Origin: Mesorhizobium sp. BR1-1-16
GTDB taxonomy: Bacteria > Pseudomonadota > Alphaproteobacteria > Rhizobiales > Kaistiaceae
Reading direction: 5' to 3'
DNA: 64,000 nt
NCBI RefSeq assembly: GCF_020165495.1
Contig: NZ_JAIUIE010000007.1
Coordinates: forward strand, 1-64,000
The translations under genes were made by a program, and so were the position numbers. Below, piece by piece: positions 17,779 through 26,210 of the stretch. The notes below the pieces were generated by a model. It made no database searches, was not told the DNA's origin, and saw nothing but the letters and a program-made list of their open reading frames with translations. Numbering within the stretch: the first letter of the stretch is position 1; each line of letters begins with the position of its first letter.

Positions 17779-19251
17779 ATGACCACATCCGCCCTCATCG
17801 AGCTTGACCTGATCGACCCGACGCTGCTGAAGGAGCGCTGTTATGTCGATGGCGCCTGGATCGGAGAGCCGGAAATCGACGTGACCAATCCGGCGACAGG
17901 CGCGATCATCGGACGGGTTCCCCGTTTTGGCGCCGACGAGACGACGGCCGCAGTCGATGCAGCGGCTGCGGCGTTCAAGGGTTGGGCAGCCAAGACTGCC
18001 AAGGAGCGTTCGAAGCTGATCCGCCAATGGTATGAGCGGATCATGGCCCATCGCGAGGATCTGGCGCTGATCCTCACCAGCGAGCAGGGCAAGCCGCTGG
18101 CCGAGGCGCGCGGCGAGATCGACTATGCGGCGAGCTACATCGAATTTTATGCCGAAGAAGCGAAGCGCATCGCCGGCGAGACGCTGCCGAGCCACCGCGC
18201 CGATGCGCGCATCCTCGTGCTGCGCCAGCCGACCGGCGTCGTCGGCGCGATCACGCCCTGGAACTTCCCGGCAGCGATGATCACCCGCAAGGCCGCCCCG
18301 GCGATCGCGGCCGGCTGCCCGATCGTTGTGAAGCCGGCCGGCGAGACGCCTCTTACGGCGCTGGCACTGGCAGAACTCGCCGATCGGGCCGGAATTCCCA
18401 AGGGCGTGTTCAACGTCGTCACGGGCGATTCAAAGGCGATTGGCGGCGTGCTGACGTCGCATCCGGCTATCCGGCTCGTCAATTTCACGGGTTCCACCGA
18501 AATCGGCAAGCTACTGATGCGGCAGGCAGCCGGCACCGTGAAGAAGGTCGCCCTCGAACTTGGCGGCAATGCACCCTTCATCGTCTTTGACGATGCCGAT
18601 CTTGATGCCGCCGTCGAAGGCGCGATGGTCTCGAAATTCCGGAACATGGGACAGACCTGCGTCTGCGCCAACCGCATCTACGCCCAGGCCGGCATCCATG
18701 ATGCGTTTGTCGAAAAGCTGACCGCGGCGGTCGCCAAGCTGAAGGTCGGGGACGGCACGGCCGATGGCGTCACGCAGGGACCGCTGATCAACGACAAGGC
18801 AATCGACAAGGTCGAGCAACATCTGGCCGACGCCAAGGCCAAGGGCGCGAAGGTCGTGCTCGGCGGCCATCGACACGGCCTCGGCGGCGCCTTCTTCGAG
18901 CCGACGGTTCTGACTGGCGCATCGGCTGCGATGACGCTCGCTCGCGAAGAGACGTTCGGCCCGGTTGCCCCGATCTTCCGCTTCGAGACGGAGGAGGAGG
19001 TGATCCATGCGGCCAACGACACCGAGTTCGGCCTTGCGGCCTATTTCTATTCCCGCGACATCGGCCGCATCTTCCGTGTCGGGGAAGGGCTGGAATATGG
19101 CATGGTGGGCATCAATTCCGGGCTGATCTCGACGGAGCTTGCTCCGTTCGGCGGTGTCAAGGAAAGCGGCAACGGACGCGAGGGCTCGCATCACGGCATC
19201 GACGAGTTCGTCGAGAAGAAATACCTGCTGCTGGCCGGCCTCGACAGATAA
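17779..19251 (+). CDS. gabD: NAD(P)-dependent succinate-semialdehyde dehydrogenase
   Basis: The 490-residue aldehyde dehydrogenase oxidises succinate semialdehyde to succinate (GABA and related degradation). The general base E260 lies in ALELGGNAPF and the nucleophile C294 in GQTCVCANRI; VGAITPWNFPAAMITRK binds the cofactor, and GLEYGMVGINSG plus GGVKESGNGREGSHHGIDEF are typical of GabD. The double-cysteine TCVCAN is characteristic of this subfamily. I start at MTTSALIEL, matching family length (about 480-490). No gabT is adjacent. Confidence 0.92.
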   Translation: MTTSALIELDLIDPTLLKERCYVDGAWIGEPEIDVTNPATGAIIGRVPRFGADETTAAVDAAAAAFKGWAAKTAKERSKLIRQWYERIMAHREDLALILTSEQGKPLAEARGEIDYAASYIEFYAEEAKRIAGETLPSHRADARILVLRQPTGVVGAITPWNFPAAMITRKAAPAIAAGCPIVVKPAGETPLTALALAELADRAGIPKGVFNVVTGDSKAIGGVLTSHPAIRLVNFTGSTEIGKLLMRQAAGTVKKVALELGGNAPFIVFDDADLDAAVEGAMVSKFRNMGQTCVCANRIYAQAGIHDAFVEKLTAAVAKLKVGDGTADGVTQGPLINDKAIDKVEQHLADAKAKGAKVVLGGHRHGLGGAFFEPTVLTGASAAMTLAREETFGPVAPIFRFETEEEVIHAANDTEFGLAAYFYSRDIGRIFRVGEGLEYGMVGINSGLISTELAPFGGVKESGNGREGSHHGIDEFVEKKYLLLAGLDR

Positions 19252-19317
19252 GCCGGCCGGCCGCCAATCATCTGCCATCCGAAGCGGCTTCGCGCCGAAC
19301 AAGGAGAGGGGACTGGC

Positions 19318-19863
19318 ATGTCGAAGGCAGTGCGCTGGAAGAGTTGGGACGGAAACGGCACCGAGCATCTGGTCTTTGCCGACCGCGAGGCTGGGATCAG
19401 CGGCGAGGGCGCGATCCTCTCGGGTGGCGATGCTCATTTCGCCGCCGCCTATGAAGTCGCCTGCCATGCTTCGGGTGCCGTGGCACGAGCGCAGGTTGCG
19501 GTGGTCGGTGGGCCGAAACTGACACTGCAATCCGATGGCGACGGCAAATGGCGGAACGGAGAGGGCAAGCGGCTGACGTCTCTCGCGGGCGCTCTCGATG
19601 TCGACTTCTCGGCGAGCCCGTTCACCAATACGTTGCCGATCCGGAGGCTCGGCCTTGCCGAAGGCCAGTCCGGCGAGATCACGGTCCTCTATGTCCGCTT
19701 CCCGGATCTCGAACTCTCGCTCGACCGCCAGCGCTATACCTGCCTCGAACGGGACCGGCTCTATCGCTATGCGGCCGCGGATGGCAGTTTCGAAGCGGTG
19801 ATCGAGGTCGACGGGCAGGGGCTCGTCACGCTCTACGATGGCCTCTTCCGCCGCATCCTTTAG
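19318..19863 (+). CDS. Putative glycolipid-binding family protein
   Basis: A 181-residue cytosolic protein matching the DUF1089/Glycolipid_bind family (PF06475, related to Pseudomonas PA1994): MSKAVRWKSWDGNGTEHLVF opening, RWRNGEGKRL-like centre, DVDFSASPFTNTLPIRRL, and YTCLERDRLYRY near the end. The fold is a lipid-binding beta-barrel related to LolA/LppX folds, but function is unproven. It lies 66 bp after gabD on the same strand with a GGAGAGG ribosome site, and converges with a VOC gene, 1 nt apart. Confidence 0.82.
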   Translation: MSKAVRWKSWDGNGTEHLVFADREAGISGEGAILSGGDAHFAAAYEVACHASGAVARAQVAVVGGPKLTLQSDGDGKWRNGEGKRLTSLAGALDVDFSASPFTNTLPIRRLGLAEGQSGEITVLYVRFPDLELSLDRQRYTCLERDRLYRYAAADGSFEAVIEVDGQGLVTLYDGLFRRIL

Positions 19864-19864
19864 C

Positions 19865-20272
19865 TCAATCGGCAGGCTTCATCATCGGATCATACGTGCC
19901 GAACGACCATTCATAGCCTTCGATATCGCGGCAGGAATATTCGCGGGAGCCGTAATCCGTATCGGCAAGCGGGCGCGTGACGACTGCGCCCGCGGCAATC
20001 GCCTTGTCGTGGTGACCGTCGACATAGGCGACCGACACGTAAATGCTGCTTGTGCCGCCACTGACCGTTCGACCCGTGGCGGCAAGGTCCGGCCCGATTG
20101 CGCCGATCATCACCATGTCCTCGCCAAGCCGCAGCTCAGCATGGGCGATGACACCTTCGGGCGTCGCGTGGATCGCGTGTGGCGTGAAGCCAAAAGCGGC
20201 GACGAGGAAATCGATCGCAGCCCGCGGGTCATGGTAGCGGAGTGCCGGGAACAGACGCGAACGGTCGGTCAT
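19865..20272 (-). CDS. VOC/glyoxalase-family protein (PhnB-like)
   Basis: The 135-residue single-domain VOC protein has the pattern LFPALRYHDPRAAIDFLVAAFGF, GVIAHAELRLGEDMVMIG, SIYVSVAYVDGHHDKAIAAGA and REYSCRDIEGYEWSFGTYDP, typical of PhnB-like glyoxalase superfamily proteins. No catalytic role can be inferred. It is on the opposite strand to its left neighbour and co-directional with the DsbA-like gene, with a 101-bp gap between them. Confidence 0.85.
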   Translation of the reverse strand: MTDRSRLFPALRYHDPRAAIDFLVAAFGFTPHAIHATPEGVIAHAELRLGEDMVMIGAIGPDLAATGRTVSGGTSSIYVSVAYVDGHHDKAIAAGAVVTRPLADTDYGSREYSCRDIEGYEWSFGTYDPMMKPAD

Positions 20273-20373
20273 GGCGCCGTTTCCTTCAAGTCGAGACAGA
20301 GCACATCATGCTCGGGCTGAAACGCTCGGGCAGCCGCAATAGTTTCCGGCGATGAGGCTGCAAGAACAAGCCG

Positions 20374-21012
20374 CTACGCAGCCGGCTCCGCAGCGACTGC
20401 CTGACGCATCGCGTCGGCCATCACCGTTTCCGGCTGCGCCCCCGAGAGCGCCAAGGCCCGGTTGAAGACGAAGAATGGCACACCGCCGATCCCCATATCC
20501 GCCATCGCCGCCGCCTCCTGGCGCGTCTGACTGAGTGCATCGGCATCAAGGATCACGGCGCGGGCCTCGTCATCGGCAAAGCCAAAACCGGCCGCGATCT
20601 CGGCCAGAACATCGGCGTCGGCGATGTTGCGCGACTGGATGAAATGCGCCTCGAACAGCGCGCGGGCGAGGGCGTGCTGCGTGCCCTTCTCCGCCGCGGC
20701 GCGGATCAGCGTATGGGCCCGGTCGGTCGGGCGCTGGCGCGGCTGCTTTGACAGATCGAGCGGGATGCCGCTCTTGCGTGCCTCGGCCTCCACGCGCGCA
20801 AACATCGCTTTGACATCGCCGCCATATTTCGCCTTGAGCCGCTCCGCGACGTCGACGCCCTCGGCCGGAAGGTCGGGATCGAGGAAATAAGGGTGGTGGA
20901 TGATCGTAGCGTCCGTCCCGGTCTCGCGAAGCACATTGTCGAGCCGCATCAGCCCGATGAAGCACCAGGGGCAGACGATATCGGTCACCAGGTCGATCGA
21001 AAGCGTGCCCAT
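20374..21012 (-). CDS. DsbA-family oxidoreductase (FrnE-like)
   Basis: A 212-residue thioredoxin-fold protein with active-site C14-P-W-C17 (DIVCPWCFIG) and the late cis-proline loop GIGGVPFFVFN. No signal peptide, so it is the cytosolic FrnE/2-hydroxychromene-2-carboxylate-isomerase-like branch rather than periplasmic DsbA. It may act as a disulfide isomerase under oxidative stress or as a glutathione-linked isomerase. Start chosen at MGTLSIDLVTD, adjacent to the fold's first strand. Confidence 0.88.
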   Translation of the reverse strand: MGTLSIDLVTDIVCPWCFIGLMRLDNVLRETGTDATIIHHPYFLDPDLPAEGVDVAERLKAKYGGDVKAMFARVEAEARKSGIPLDLSKQPRQRPTDRAHTLIRAAAEKGTQHALARALFEAHFIQSRNIADADVLAEIAAGFGFADDEARAVILDADALSQTRQEAAAMADMGIGGVPFFVFNRALALSGAQPETVMADAMRQAVAAEPAA

Positions 21013-21144
21013 CGGTGAAACTCTCCTCGCAGCCAAGCGTTACATGTCAGCGGGCGGAACATGGCCGTGAAGCTGATCACTGGCAAGCAGGCACGCCGGT
21101 GTTACCGAAATGGCCGCCAACTCAATCATGGAGACGATTATCTG

Positions 21145-21234
21145 ATGCGCAAATTTTTCGCGCTCGCCTTTGCCATTCTCTGCGGCGGTGCCATTGGCGC
21201 CATGCTCGGCCTCGGCGCCTCGCTGGTATTCTGA
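21145..21234 (+). CDS. Possible 29-residue membrane peptide
   Basis: ATG at 21145 opens a 29-codon frame ending TGA: two basic residues (MRKFF) then a continuous hydrophobic, glycine-rich stretch (AFAILCGGAIGAMLGLGA) able to span the membrane. A GGAGAC element lies about 9 nt upstream. It occupies an otherwise empty 229-bp gap between two leftward genes. Small hydrophobic frames also occur by chance, so this needs conservation evidence. Confidence 0.4.
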   Translation: MRKFFALAFAILCGGAIGAMLGLGASLVF

Positions 21235-21241
21235 GAAACCC

Positions 21242-21970
21242 TCAATCCGCCTTCCCCGTAAAGACGTAACCAACGCCTCGCACGGATTTGACCAGGAGAG
21301 GGTTCTTGGGATCGGCCTCGATCTTCTTGCGCAAGCGCGCAATCTGCGCGTCGATGGTGCGATCGAAGACATCGAGCTGGCGGCCCCTTGTGAGGTCCAT
21401 CAGCATATCGCGCGTAAAGACGCGGCCGGGACTGCGGGCGAGGATCGACAGGATTTCGAACTCGCCGGTCGTGAGCGTCACTTCGGAACCATCAGGGCGG
21501 ACCACGCGGCGGCGCTCGATGTCGAGCTCCCAGCCATCGAAGCGGATCGGCCGGCCGGCAGACACTTCGGAAACGCGCTGAGCCGGGGCACGACGGCGGA
21601 GCACCGTCTTGATTCGGGCCAGCACTTCGCGAAGGTGAAACGGCTTGGCGATATAGTCGTCCGCGCCGACTTCCAACCCGACGATCCGATCGACGACATC
21701 GTCACGCCCTGTGAGCATGATGATGGGGATGTCCGAGCGAGCTCGAAGTTCGCGCGCGATGTCGAGGCCGCTTTCGCCGGGGCCGAGCATCAGGTCGAGC
21801 AATACGAGGTCGGCGGCGCCACGGGCCATCGCCTCGCGCATGGCCTTGCCGTCGCCAACCGTGGTGATCCGATAGCCTTCGTCCTCGAAATACCGGGCGA
21901 GCATCTGGCGAATGCGAGCATCGTCGTCGACCACCAGCAGATGCTCTTGCCGCATGGGCGGCTCAGCCAT
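21242..21970 (-). CDS. OmpR/PhoB-family response regulator (FxkR-like)
   Basis: A 242-residue regulator: receiver domain (about 9-122; phosphoacceptor D59 in LVLLDLMLGPG, acidic pocket VVDDDAR, K in DDYIAKPFHLREV) and winged-helix DNA-binding domain (about 140-238; TTGEFEILSILARSPGRVFTRDMLMD, DRTIDAQIARLRKKIE, VRGVGYVF). No cognate kinase is transcribed with it, but it diverges from the FixK-like gene beside a FixL-like hybrid kinase. In Rhizobium etli an OmpR-type regulator, FxkR, links hybrid FixL to fixK; synteny suggests this is its counterpart. MRQEHLLV five codons downstream is an alternative start. Confidence 0.88.
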   Translation of the reverse strand: MAEPPMRQEHLLVVDDDARIRQMLARYFEDEGYRITTVGDGKAMREAMARGAADLVLLDLMLGPGESGLDIARELRARSDIPIIMLTGRDDVVDRIVGLEVGADDYIAKPFHLREVLARIKTVLRRRAPAQRVSEVSAGRPIRFDGWELDIERRRVVRPDGSEVTLTTGEFEILSILARSPGRVFTRDMLMDLTRGRQLDVFDRTIDAQIARLRKKIEADPKNPLLVKSVRGVGYVFTGKAD

Positions 21971-22016
21971 GACACGTCTCTGCGGTTCCGGTCCCGGTAT
22001 GCATCATTCGACCGCT

Positions 22017-22032
22017 GTCACACTCTGTTACG
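22017..22032. promoter_or_regulatory. Direct repeat resembling the FxkR 'K-box'
   Basis: GTCACA-CTCT-GTTACG is a 10-bp-spaced imperfect direct repeat, the usual geometry for OmpR/PhoB-type dimers. As I recall it, the rhizobial K-box is GTTACA-N4-GTTACA; this site would match at 10 of 12 defined bases. It lies 90 bp upstream of the FixK-like gene and 46 bp upstream of the divergent regulator. Confidence 0.5.
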
Positions 22033-22122
22033 AACGAGCACCGAGCGTAGCACGCGCATCGTCCCCGCGTCACCGATCGCCCTTCAGATGGCACCCGGCA
22101 GCAACGCAAGCGAGGAATTCCG

Positions 22123-22875
22123 ATGTACTCCGAACCGATGATGGCTCTGGCTCGCCAAGACCACACCCCCGGCGAGGTCGGTTCCGGCGACGGCTTGGCC
22201 AGCGTCTTCCGCCGCCAGGCCGATGAGCGATTCGAACCCGGGGCCGCGGTGTTCTGGGAAGGGGATGCAGCCGCGCATCTCTTCCAGATCATCGAAGGCG
22301 TGCTCCGCGTCTACAAGATCATCGGCGACGGCCGCCGTGTCATCACGGGCTTCCTCTATCCCGGGGATCTCGTCGGCCTCTCTCAGCGTCGCTGCTATCT
22401 TTATACCGCTGAGGCCGTCACCCGGGTGAAGCTTCGGCGCGTCTCGCGGAGCCGTTTCGACGAGGAGGTCAACGGTTCGCCGACGCTGCGGCCGGAATTG
22501 TTTGCCCGCCTGTCCGACGAAATGGAGGCAGCACAGGACCAGATGGTGCTTTTGGCGCGCAAGAGTGCCGAGGAGCGGGTTGCCAGCTTCCTGCTGACGA
22601 TCGCGCGGCGCGCGTCCGCCCATCCGAATGGCCAGTCGCCGATCGAGCTGCCGATGACACGGCTCGACATGGCCGACTATCTCGGTCTGACCATCGAGAC
22701 GGTCTCCCGAATCATGACGCGCCTCACCAGCCGTGGCGTCATCTCCGCCAGCGGTCGCCACGCGATTGTCGTCCGCCAGCCGTTGAAGCTTGAGATTCTG
22801 GCCGGCCAAGGCGACGATAGCGCTCATGATCCTATCGCCGTCGCCTATTCCCGCCAGGCGGTCTGGCCCAACTAG
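22123..22875 (+). CDS. fixK: Crp/Fnr-family regulator, FixK-like
   Basis: The 250-residue protein has a cyclic-nucleotide-binding-like beta roll (about 30-145) and a C-terminal helix-turn-helix. The recognition helix LTIETVSRIMTRL has E192, S195 and R196, the E-xx-SR signature that reads TTGAT-N4-ATCAA. The N-terminus lacks the cysteine cluster of Fnr, so it should not sense oxygen itself, fitting FixK. A ribosome site AGGAA precedes the ATG. It lies between the OmpR-type regulator (divergent) and the FixL-like kinase 30 nt downstream. A perfect candidate target site lies 3.2 kb away at 26125. Confidence 0.85.
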   Translation: MYSEPMMALARQDHTPGEVGSGDGLASVFRRQADERFEPGAAVFWEGDAAAHLFQIIEGVLRVYKIIGDGRRVITGFLYPGDLVGLSQRRCYLYTAEAVTRVKLRRVSRSRFDEEVNGSPTLRPELFARLSDEMEAAQDQMVLLARKSAEERVASFLLTIARRASAHPNGQSPIELPMTRLDMADYLGLTIETVSRIMTRLTSRGVISASGRHAIVVRQPLKLEILAGQGDDSAHDPIAVAYSRQAVWPN

Positions 22876-22905
22876 CCGGGTTTCATTCCCCAACGAGGCC
22901 CGATC

Positions 22906-24834
22906 GTGACTGAAGCCAAGGATGCCGCGCTCGTCGGCGACGCCAACCTCGATACCATCGCCGCCCTTCTCGACGCGGGCAGCATCATCATCTACCGCAC
23001 TTCGGATGGCGTAATTTCCCATTGGAGCAGCGGCTCGGAGGCGCTCTACGGCTGGACACGCCAGGAGGCCGTGGGCCGTGTTCTTCAGGAACTGCTCGCC
23101 ACCGGCTTTGTTTCGCCGCGGGCGGCGATGGGCAACGCACTGGCGAAAACGGGCACCTGGGACGGAGAAGTTCAGCAGCGTCATCGCGACGGGCACATGC
23201 TGGCGATCGCCAGCCGCATGATCGCGGTTCCGCCAGGCTCGGTACTTTCGATCAATCACGATGTCAGTGACCTCAAGCGGGCGCAGCTGGAAATCGCGCG
23301 GCGCGAGGCGCATCTCCGGTCGATCCTCGAAACGGTTCCCGAAGCGATGGTCGTCATCGACGAAAAGGGCACAATCGATTCGTTCAGCGCGGCCGCGGAG
23401 CGGCTGTTCGGCTATTCCACAAGTGAAGTGCACGGAAACAACGTGCGCATGCTGATGCCACCGCCGGACCGCGAAAATCACGACACCTATCTCGAGCGCT
23501 ACCTCACCACCGGCCGCAGGCACATCATCGGTTATGGCCGCATCGTTACCGGCATCAAAAAAAGCGGCGAGCGGTTTCCGATGGAACTTGCCATTGGCGA
23601 GACCATCGCCAATGGGCAGCGCATTTTTACGGGCTTTATCCGCGACCTCACCAGCCGCCACAAGCTGGAAGAAGAGCTGCGGCAGGCTCAGAAGATGGAG
23701 GCCATCGGGCAGCTGACGGGCGGAATCGCGCATGATTTCAACAATCTTCTTACCGTCATCAGCGGCAATCTCGAAATGATCGAGCGCCGGGCCGAGCCAG
23801 GGTCAATCCGTGAGCTGGTTCAGGCAGCGCAGGAGGCGGCCGACGACGGGGCACGGCTGACGGGCCAATTGCTCGCCTTCGGCCGACGCCAGCCGCTCAA
23901 CGCCCAGTTGGCCGACATCAGCCAGCTCGTCGCGCATTTCTCCGACCTGCTCCGCCGTGCGCTTGGCGAGACGATCGAGCTGCGCACCGTGGTCACGGGC
24001 TCTTCCAATCACGCGATGGTCGACGCATCGCAATTGCAGAACGCGCTTCTCAACCTGGCGCTCAACGCCCGCGATGCGATGCCGCGCGGTGGCCGGCTGA
24101 CGGTCGAGATCAGTCATGCCGAAATCGCGCTGGCCGAAACGGGAACACGGCCCGACATGCGCCCCGGTGAATATGTGCTGATCGCGGTCTCCGATACGGG
24201 CACAGGGATGACGCCCGCCGTGCGGGAGCGCGCGTTCGAACCGTTCTTCACGACGAAGGGGGTCGGCGCCGGCACGGGACTTGGCCTCAGCATGGTCTAT
24301 GGCTTCGTCACGCAATCGGGCGGCCTCATCCGCCTCGAGAGCGAACCCGGACACGGCACAACGGTTCGCATCTACCTGCCAGGCGTGCGCCCTCAGGCCT
24401 CGCCGGAAACCACGGACGGAAATGCGAGGAGGGAGCCGGCGCGGCCGCCGGGCGGCACGGAGACCATCCTTGTCGTCGAGGACGAGCCGCGGGTGCGGCG
24501 GGTCGCGGTCGCACGGCTGCGCGATCTCGGCTATGAGGTGATCGAGGCCTCGAACGCCGCCGAAGCGCTCGCGACCGCCGGCGAAGCGCGGACGATCGAC
24601 CTTCTCTTCAGCGATGTCGTCATGCCCGGCGGTATGGATGGCGGCACGCTCGCTGCTGAAATCCGCGCGTTAAGGCCCGGGATCAAGGTATTGCTCACCT
24701 CCGGCTTTGCGGAGCCGAGCATCGCCGAGCGCGGACAGGCCGAGACCGGAACATGGCTGCGCAAGCCCTATACGACGGCGGCGCTTGCCACCCGCCTGCG
24801 TACGCTGCTCGGCCCAGGCGCAGGCGGCGGCTGA
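22906..24834 (+). CDS. fixL: FixL-like heme-PAS hybrid sensor histidine kinase
   Basis: A 642-residue soluble hybrid kinase: PAS (about 15-125), heme-type PAS (about 135-255), HisKA with H276 in GGIAHDFNNLL, HATPase (N-box LNLALNARDAMP, G-boxes SDTGTGM and GAGTGLGLS), and a C-terminal receiver (about 520-638, phosphoacceptor D570). In PAS2 the spacing H192, R198, H206, R212 (DRENHDTYLERY...RRHIIGYGR) reproduces His200/Arg206/His214/Arg220 of Bradyrhizobium FixL, the heme ligand and oxygen-contacting residues. It starts at GTG with an upstream ACGAGG. No FixJ is present; the attached receiver and the OmpR-type regulator probably carry the signal. Confidence 0.9.
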   Translation: MTEAKDAALVGDANLDTIAALLDAGSIIIYRTSDGVISHWSSGSEALYGWTRQEAVGRVLQELLATGFVSPRAAMGNALAKTGTWDGEVQQRHRDGHMLAIASRMIAVPPGSVLSINHDVSDLKRAQLEIARREAHLRSILETVPEAMVVIDEKGTIDSFSAAAERLFGYSTSEVHGNNVRMLMPPPDRENHDTYLERYLTTGRRHIIGYGRIVTGIKKSGERFPMELAIGETIANGQRIFTGFIRDLTSRHKLEEELRQAQKMEAIGQLTGGIAHDFNNLLTVISGNLEMIERRAEPGSIRELVQAAQEAADDGARLTGQLLAFGRRQPLNAQLADISQLVAHFSDLLRRALGETIELRTVVTGSSNHAMVDASQLQNALLNLALNARDAMPRGGRLTVEISHAEIALAETGTRPDMRPGEYVLIAVSDTGTGMTPAVRERAFEPFFTTKGVGAGTGLGLSMVYGFVTQSGGLIRLESEPGHGTTVRIYLPGVRPQASPETTDGNARREPARPPGGTETILVVEDEPRVRRVAVARLRDLGYEVIEASNAAEALATAGEARTIDLLFSDVVMPGGMDGGTLAAEIRALRPGIKVLLTSGFAEPSIAERGQAETGTWLRKPYTTAALATRLRTLLGPGAGGG

Positions 24835-24837
24835 TCG

Positions 24838-26019
24838 TCACGACCCTGCGGCGATAAGAGACGCGGCCTCTTCGGCGATCACCTGTTCCTCGTCGGTCGG
24901 GATCACGAACACGGCGATGCGGCTCGACGCTGCATCGATCCGCTGCGCATTGCGGGCGTTCTTGGCCGCGTCGATGGCGACGCCGAGAAATCCAAGTCGC
25001 CGGCAGACATCGGCCCTCAGGGCCGGCTGATGCTCGCCGATCCCGGCGGTGAAGACGATAGCATCGAGACCCTCGAGCACAGCACCGAGAGACGCCGTTG
25101 TCTCCGCGATCGTGCGCGCAAAATGATTGAGCGCGTCATGGGCCTCCGGCGCGGCACTGGCCGCCAGGTCGCGCGCGTCGGCGCTGATGCCGGAGAGTCC
25201 GAGCAATCCCGAGCGGTGATAGAGCATGTCCTCGATCGCATCGACGGAAAGGCCCCCTTTGGCGAGGTGAATGATGACGCCGGGATCAAGCGAACCTGGC
25301 CGCGTTGCCATGACGATGCCGTCCAGCGTCGAGAACGTCATCGACGTTGCCCGGCTTTCGCCGTTCTCGATCGCGCAGAGACTGGCACCGCTGCCAAGAT
25401 GCGCAACGACGACCTTGCGCGCCGCGATATCCGGCGCAATGCGGGCGAGTTCGCTGGCGACGAAGCGATAAGAAAGGCCGTGAAAGCCGTAGCGTTTGAC
25501 GCCGCGGTCAAACCACTCGCGCGGCAGCGGCAGGCGCCTGATGGCGTCGGTCTGCGTCTGATGAAAGGCGGTATCGAAGGATGCCGACTGCGGGATATCG
25601 GGCCTCAGCCGACGGAGCGAACGGATCAGCCGCAGCCCCTGCGGTTGATGCAGCGGCGCGAGGGGCACCAGATCCTCGATCGCTTTCAGCGTTTCATCAT
25701 CGATCCGCGCAGGGCCGTGAAACCGGTCGCCGCCATGCACGATGCGGTGGCCGGCTCCGGCAATGGCCTCATGCGCGAAATGCGTCGCGAGCACATCGAG
25801 CGTTTCCGCGACCACCTCGTCGAGTTCCTCGGCCACCTTGGCGTCGAGCGGAATATCGGCCGTTTCCGCTCCCTCGGTGACGTGCAGCATCAGCGGCTCG
25901 CGGCGAAGGTCCACCATGCCGTTGCCGAACCGCCGCGGCGTCGCCTCCTCCATTGCGAACAGGCCCAATTTGACCGTGGAAGAACCGGCGTTGAAGGTGA
26001 GCAGCGTGGGCTGGGCCAT
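24838..26019 (-). CDS. ackA: Acetate kinase
   Basis: The 393-residue ASKHA-fold kinase interconverts acetate + ATP and acetyl phosphate + ADP. LTFNAGSSTVKLGLF (phosphate 1), GAGHRIVHGGDRF, SFDTAFHQT, YGFHGLSYRFVA, VVAHLGSGASLCAIENG and FTAGIGEHQPALR are all present, covering the catalytic Asn, Arg, His and Asp residues. Length is usual. No pta is adjacent. A perfect FNR/FixK box sits 105 bp upstream of its start, suggesting induction when oxygen is low. It converges with the FixL-like gene with a 3-nt gap. Confidence 0.94.
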   Translation of the reverse strand: MAQPTLLTFNAGSSTVKLGLFAMEEATPRRFGNGMVDLRREPLMLHVTEGAETADIPLDAKVAEELDEVVAETLDVLATHFAHEAIAGAGHRIVHGGDRFHGPARIDDETLKAIEDLVPLAPLHQPQGLRLIRSLRRLRPDIPQSASFDTAFHQTQTDAIRRLPLPREWFDRGVKRYGFHGLSYRFVASELARIAPDIAARKVVVAHLGSGASLCAIENGESRATSMTFSTLDGIVMATRPGSLDPGVIIHLAKGGLSVDAIEDMLYHRSGLLGLSGISADARDLAASAAPEAHDALNHFARTIAETTASLGAVLEGLDAIVFTAGIGEHQPALRADVCRRLGFLGVAIDAAKNARNAQRIDAASSRIAVFVIPTDEEQVIAEEAASLIAAGS

Positions 26020-26124
26020 GGCGATTTCCTTCGGCAGGCTTATGATGGGCGGGTACAGCCGATTTCGACTCTAGCGGCGCTGGCGCCAGCAGGGAATTCC
26101 TGCTTGGCGGGTCCGACTGAGGCC

Positions 26125-26138
26125 TTGATCGTGATCAA
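26125..26138. promoter_or_regulatory. Perfect FNR/FixK box between ackA and the CBS-BON gene
   Basis: TTGAT-CGTG-ATCAA matches the FNR/FixK consensus TTGAT-N4-ATCAA at every defined base. It is 72 bp from the rightward CBS-BON start, so a centre at -41.5 would put transcription start near 26173 with a roughly 38-nt leader. It is 105 bp from the leftward ackA start and may serve both. Confidence 0.8.
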
Positions 26139-26210
26139 GGCTCCTGCATTGGTATCGGCTAGAAGTGGAACAGGGACCGCAAGGCCCGCAGACTTTCAGG
26201 GAGACCCGCC

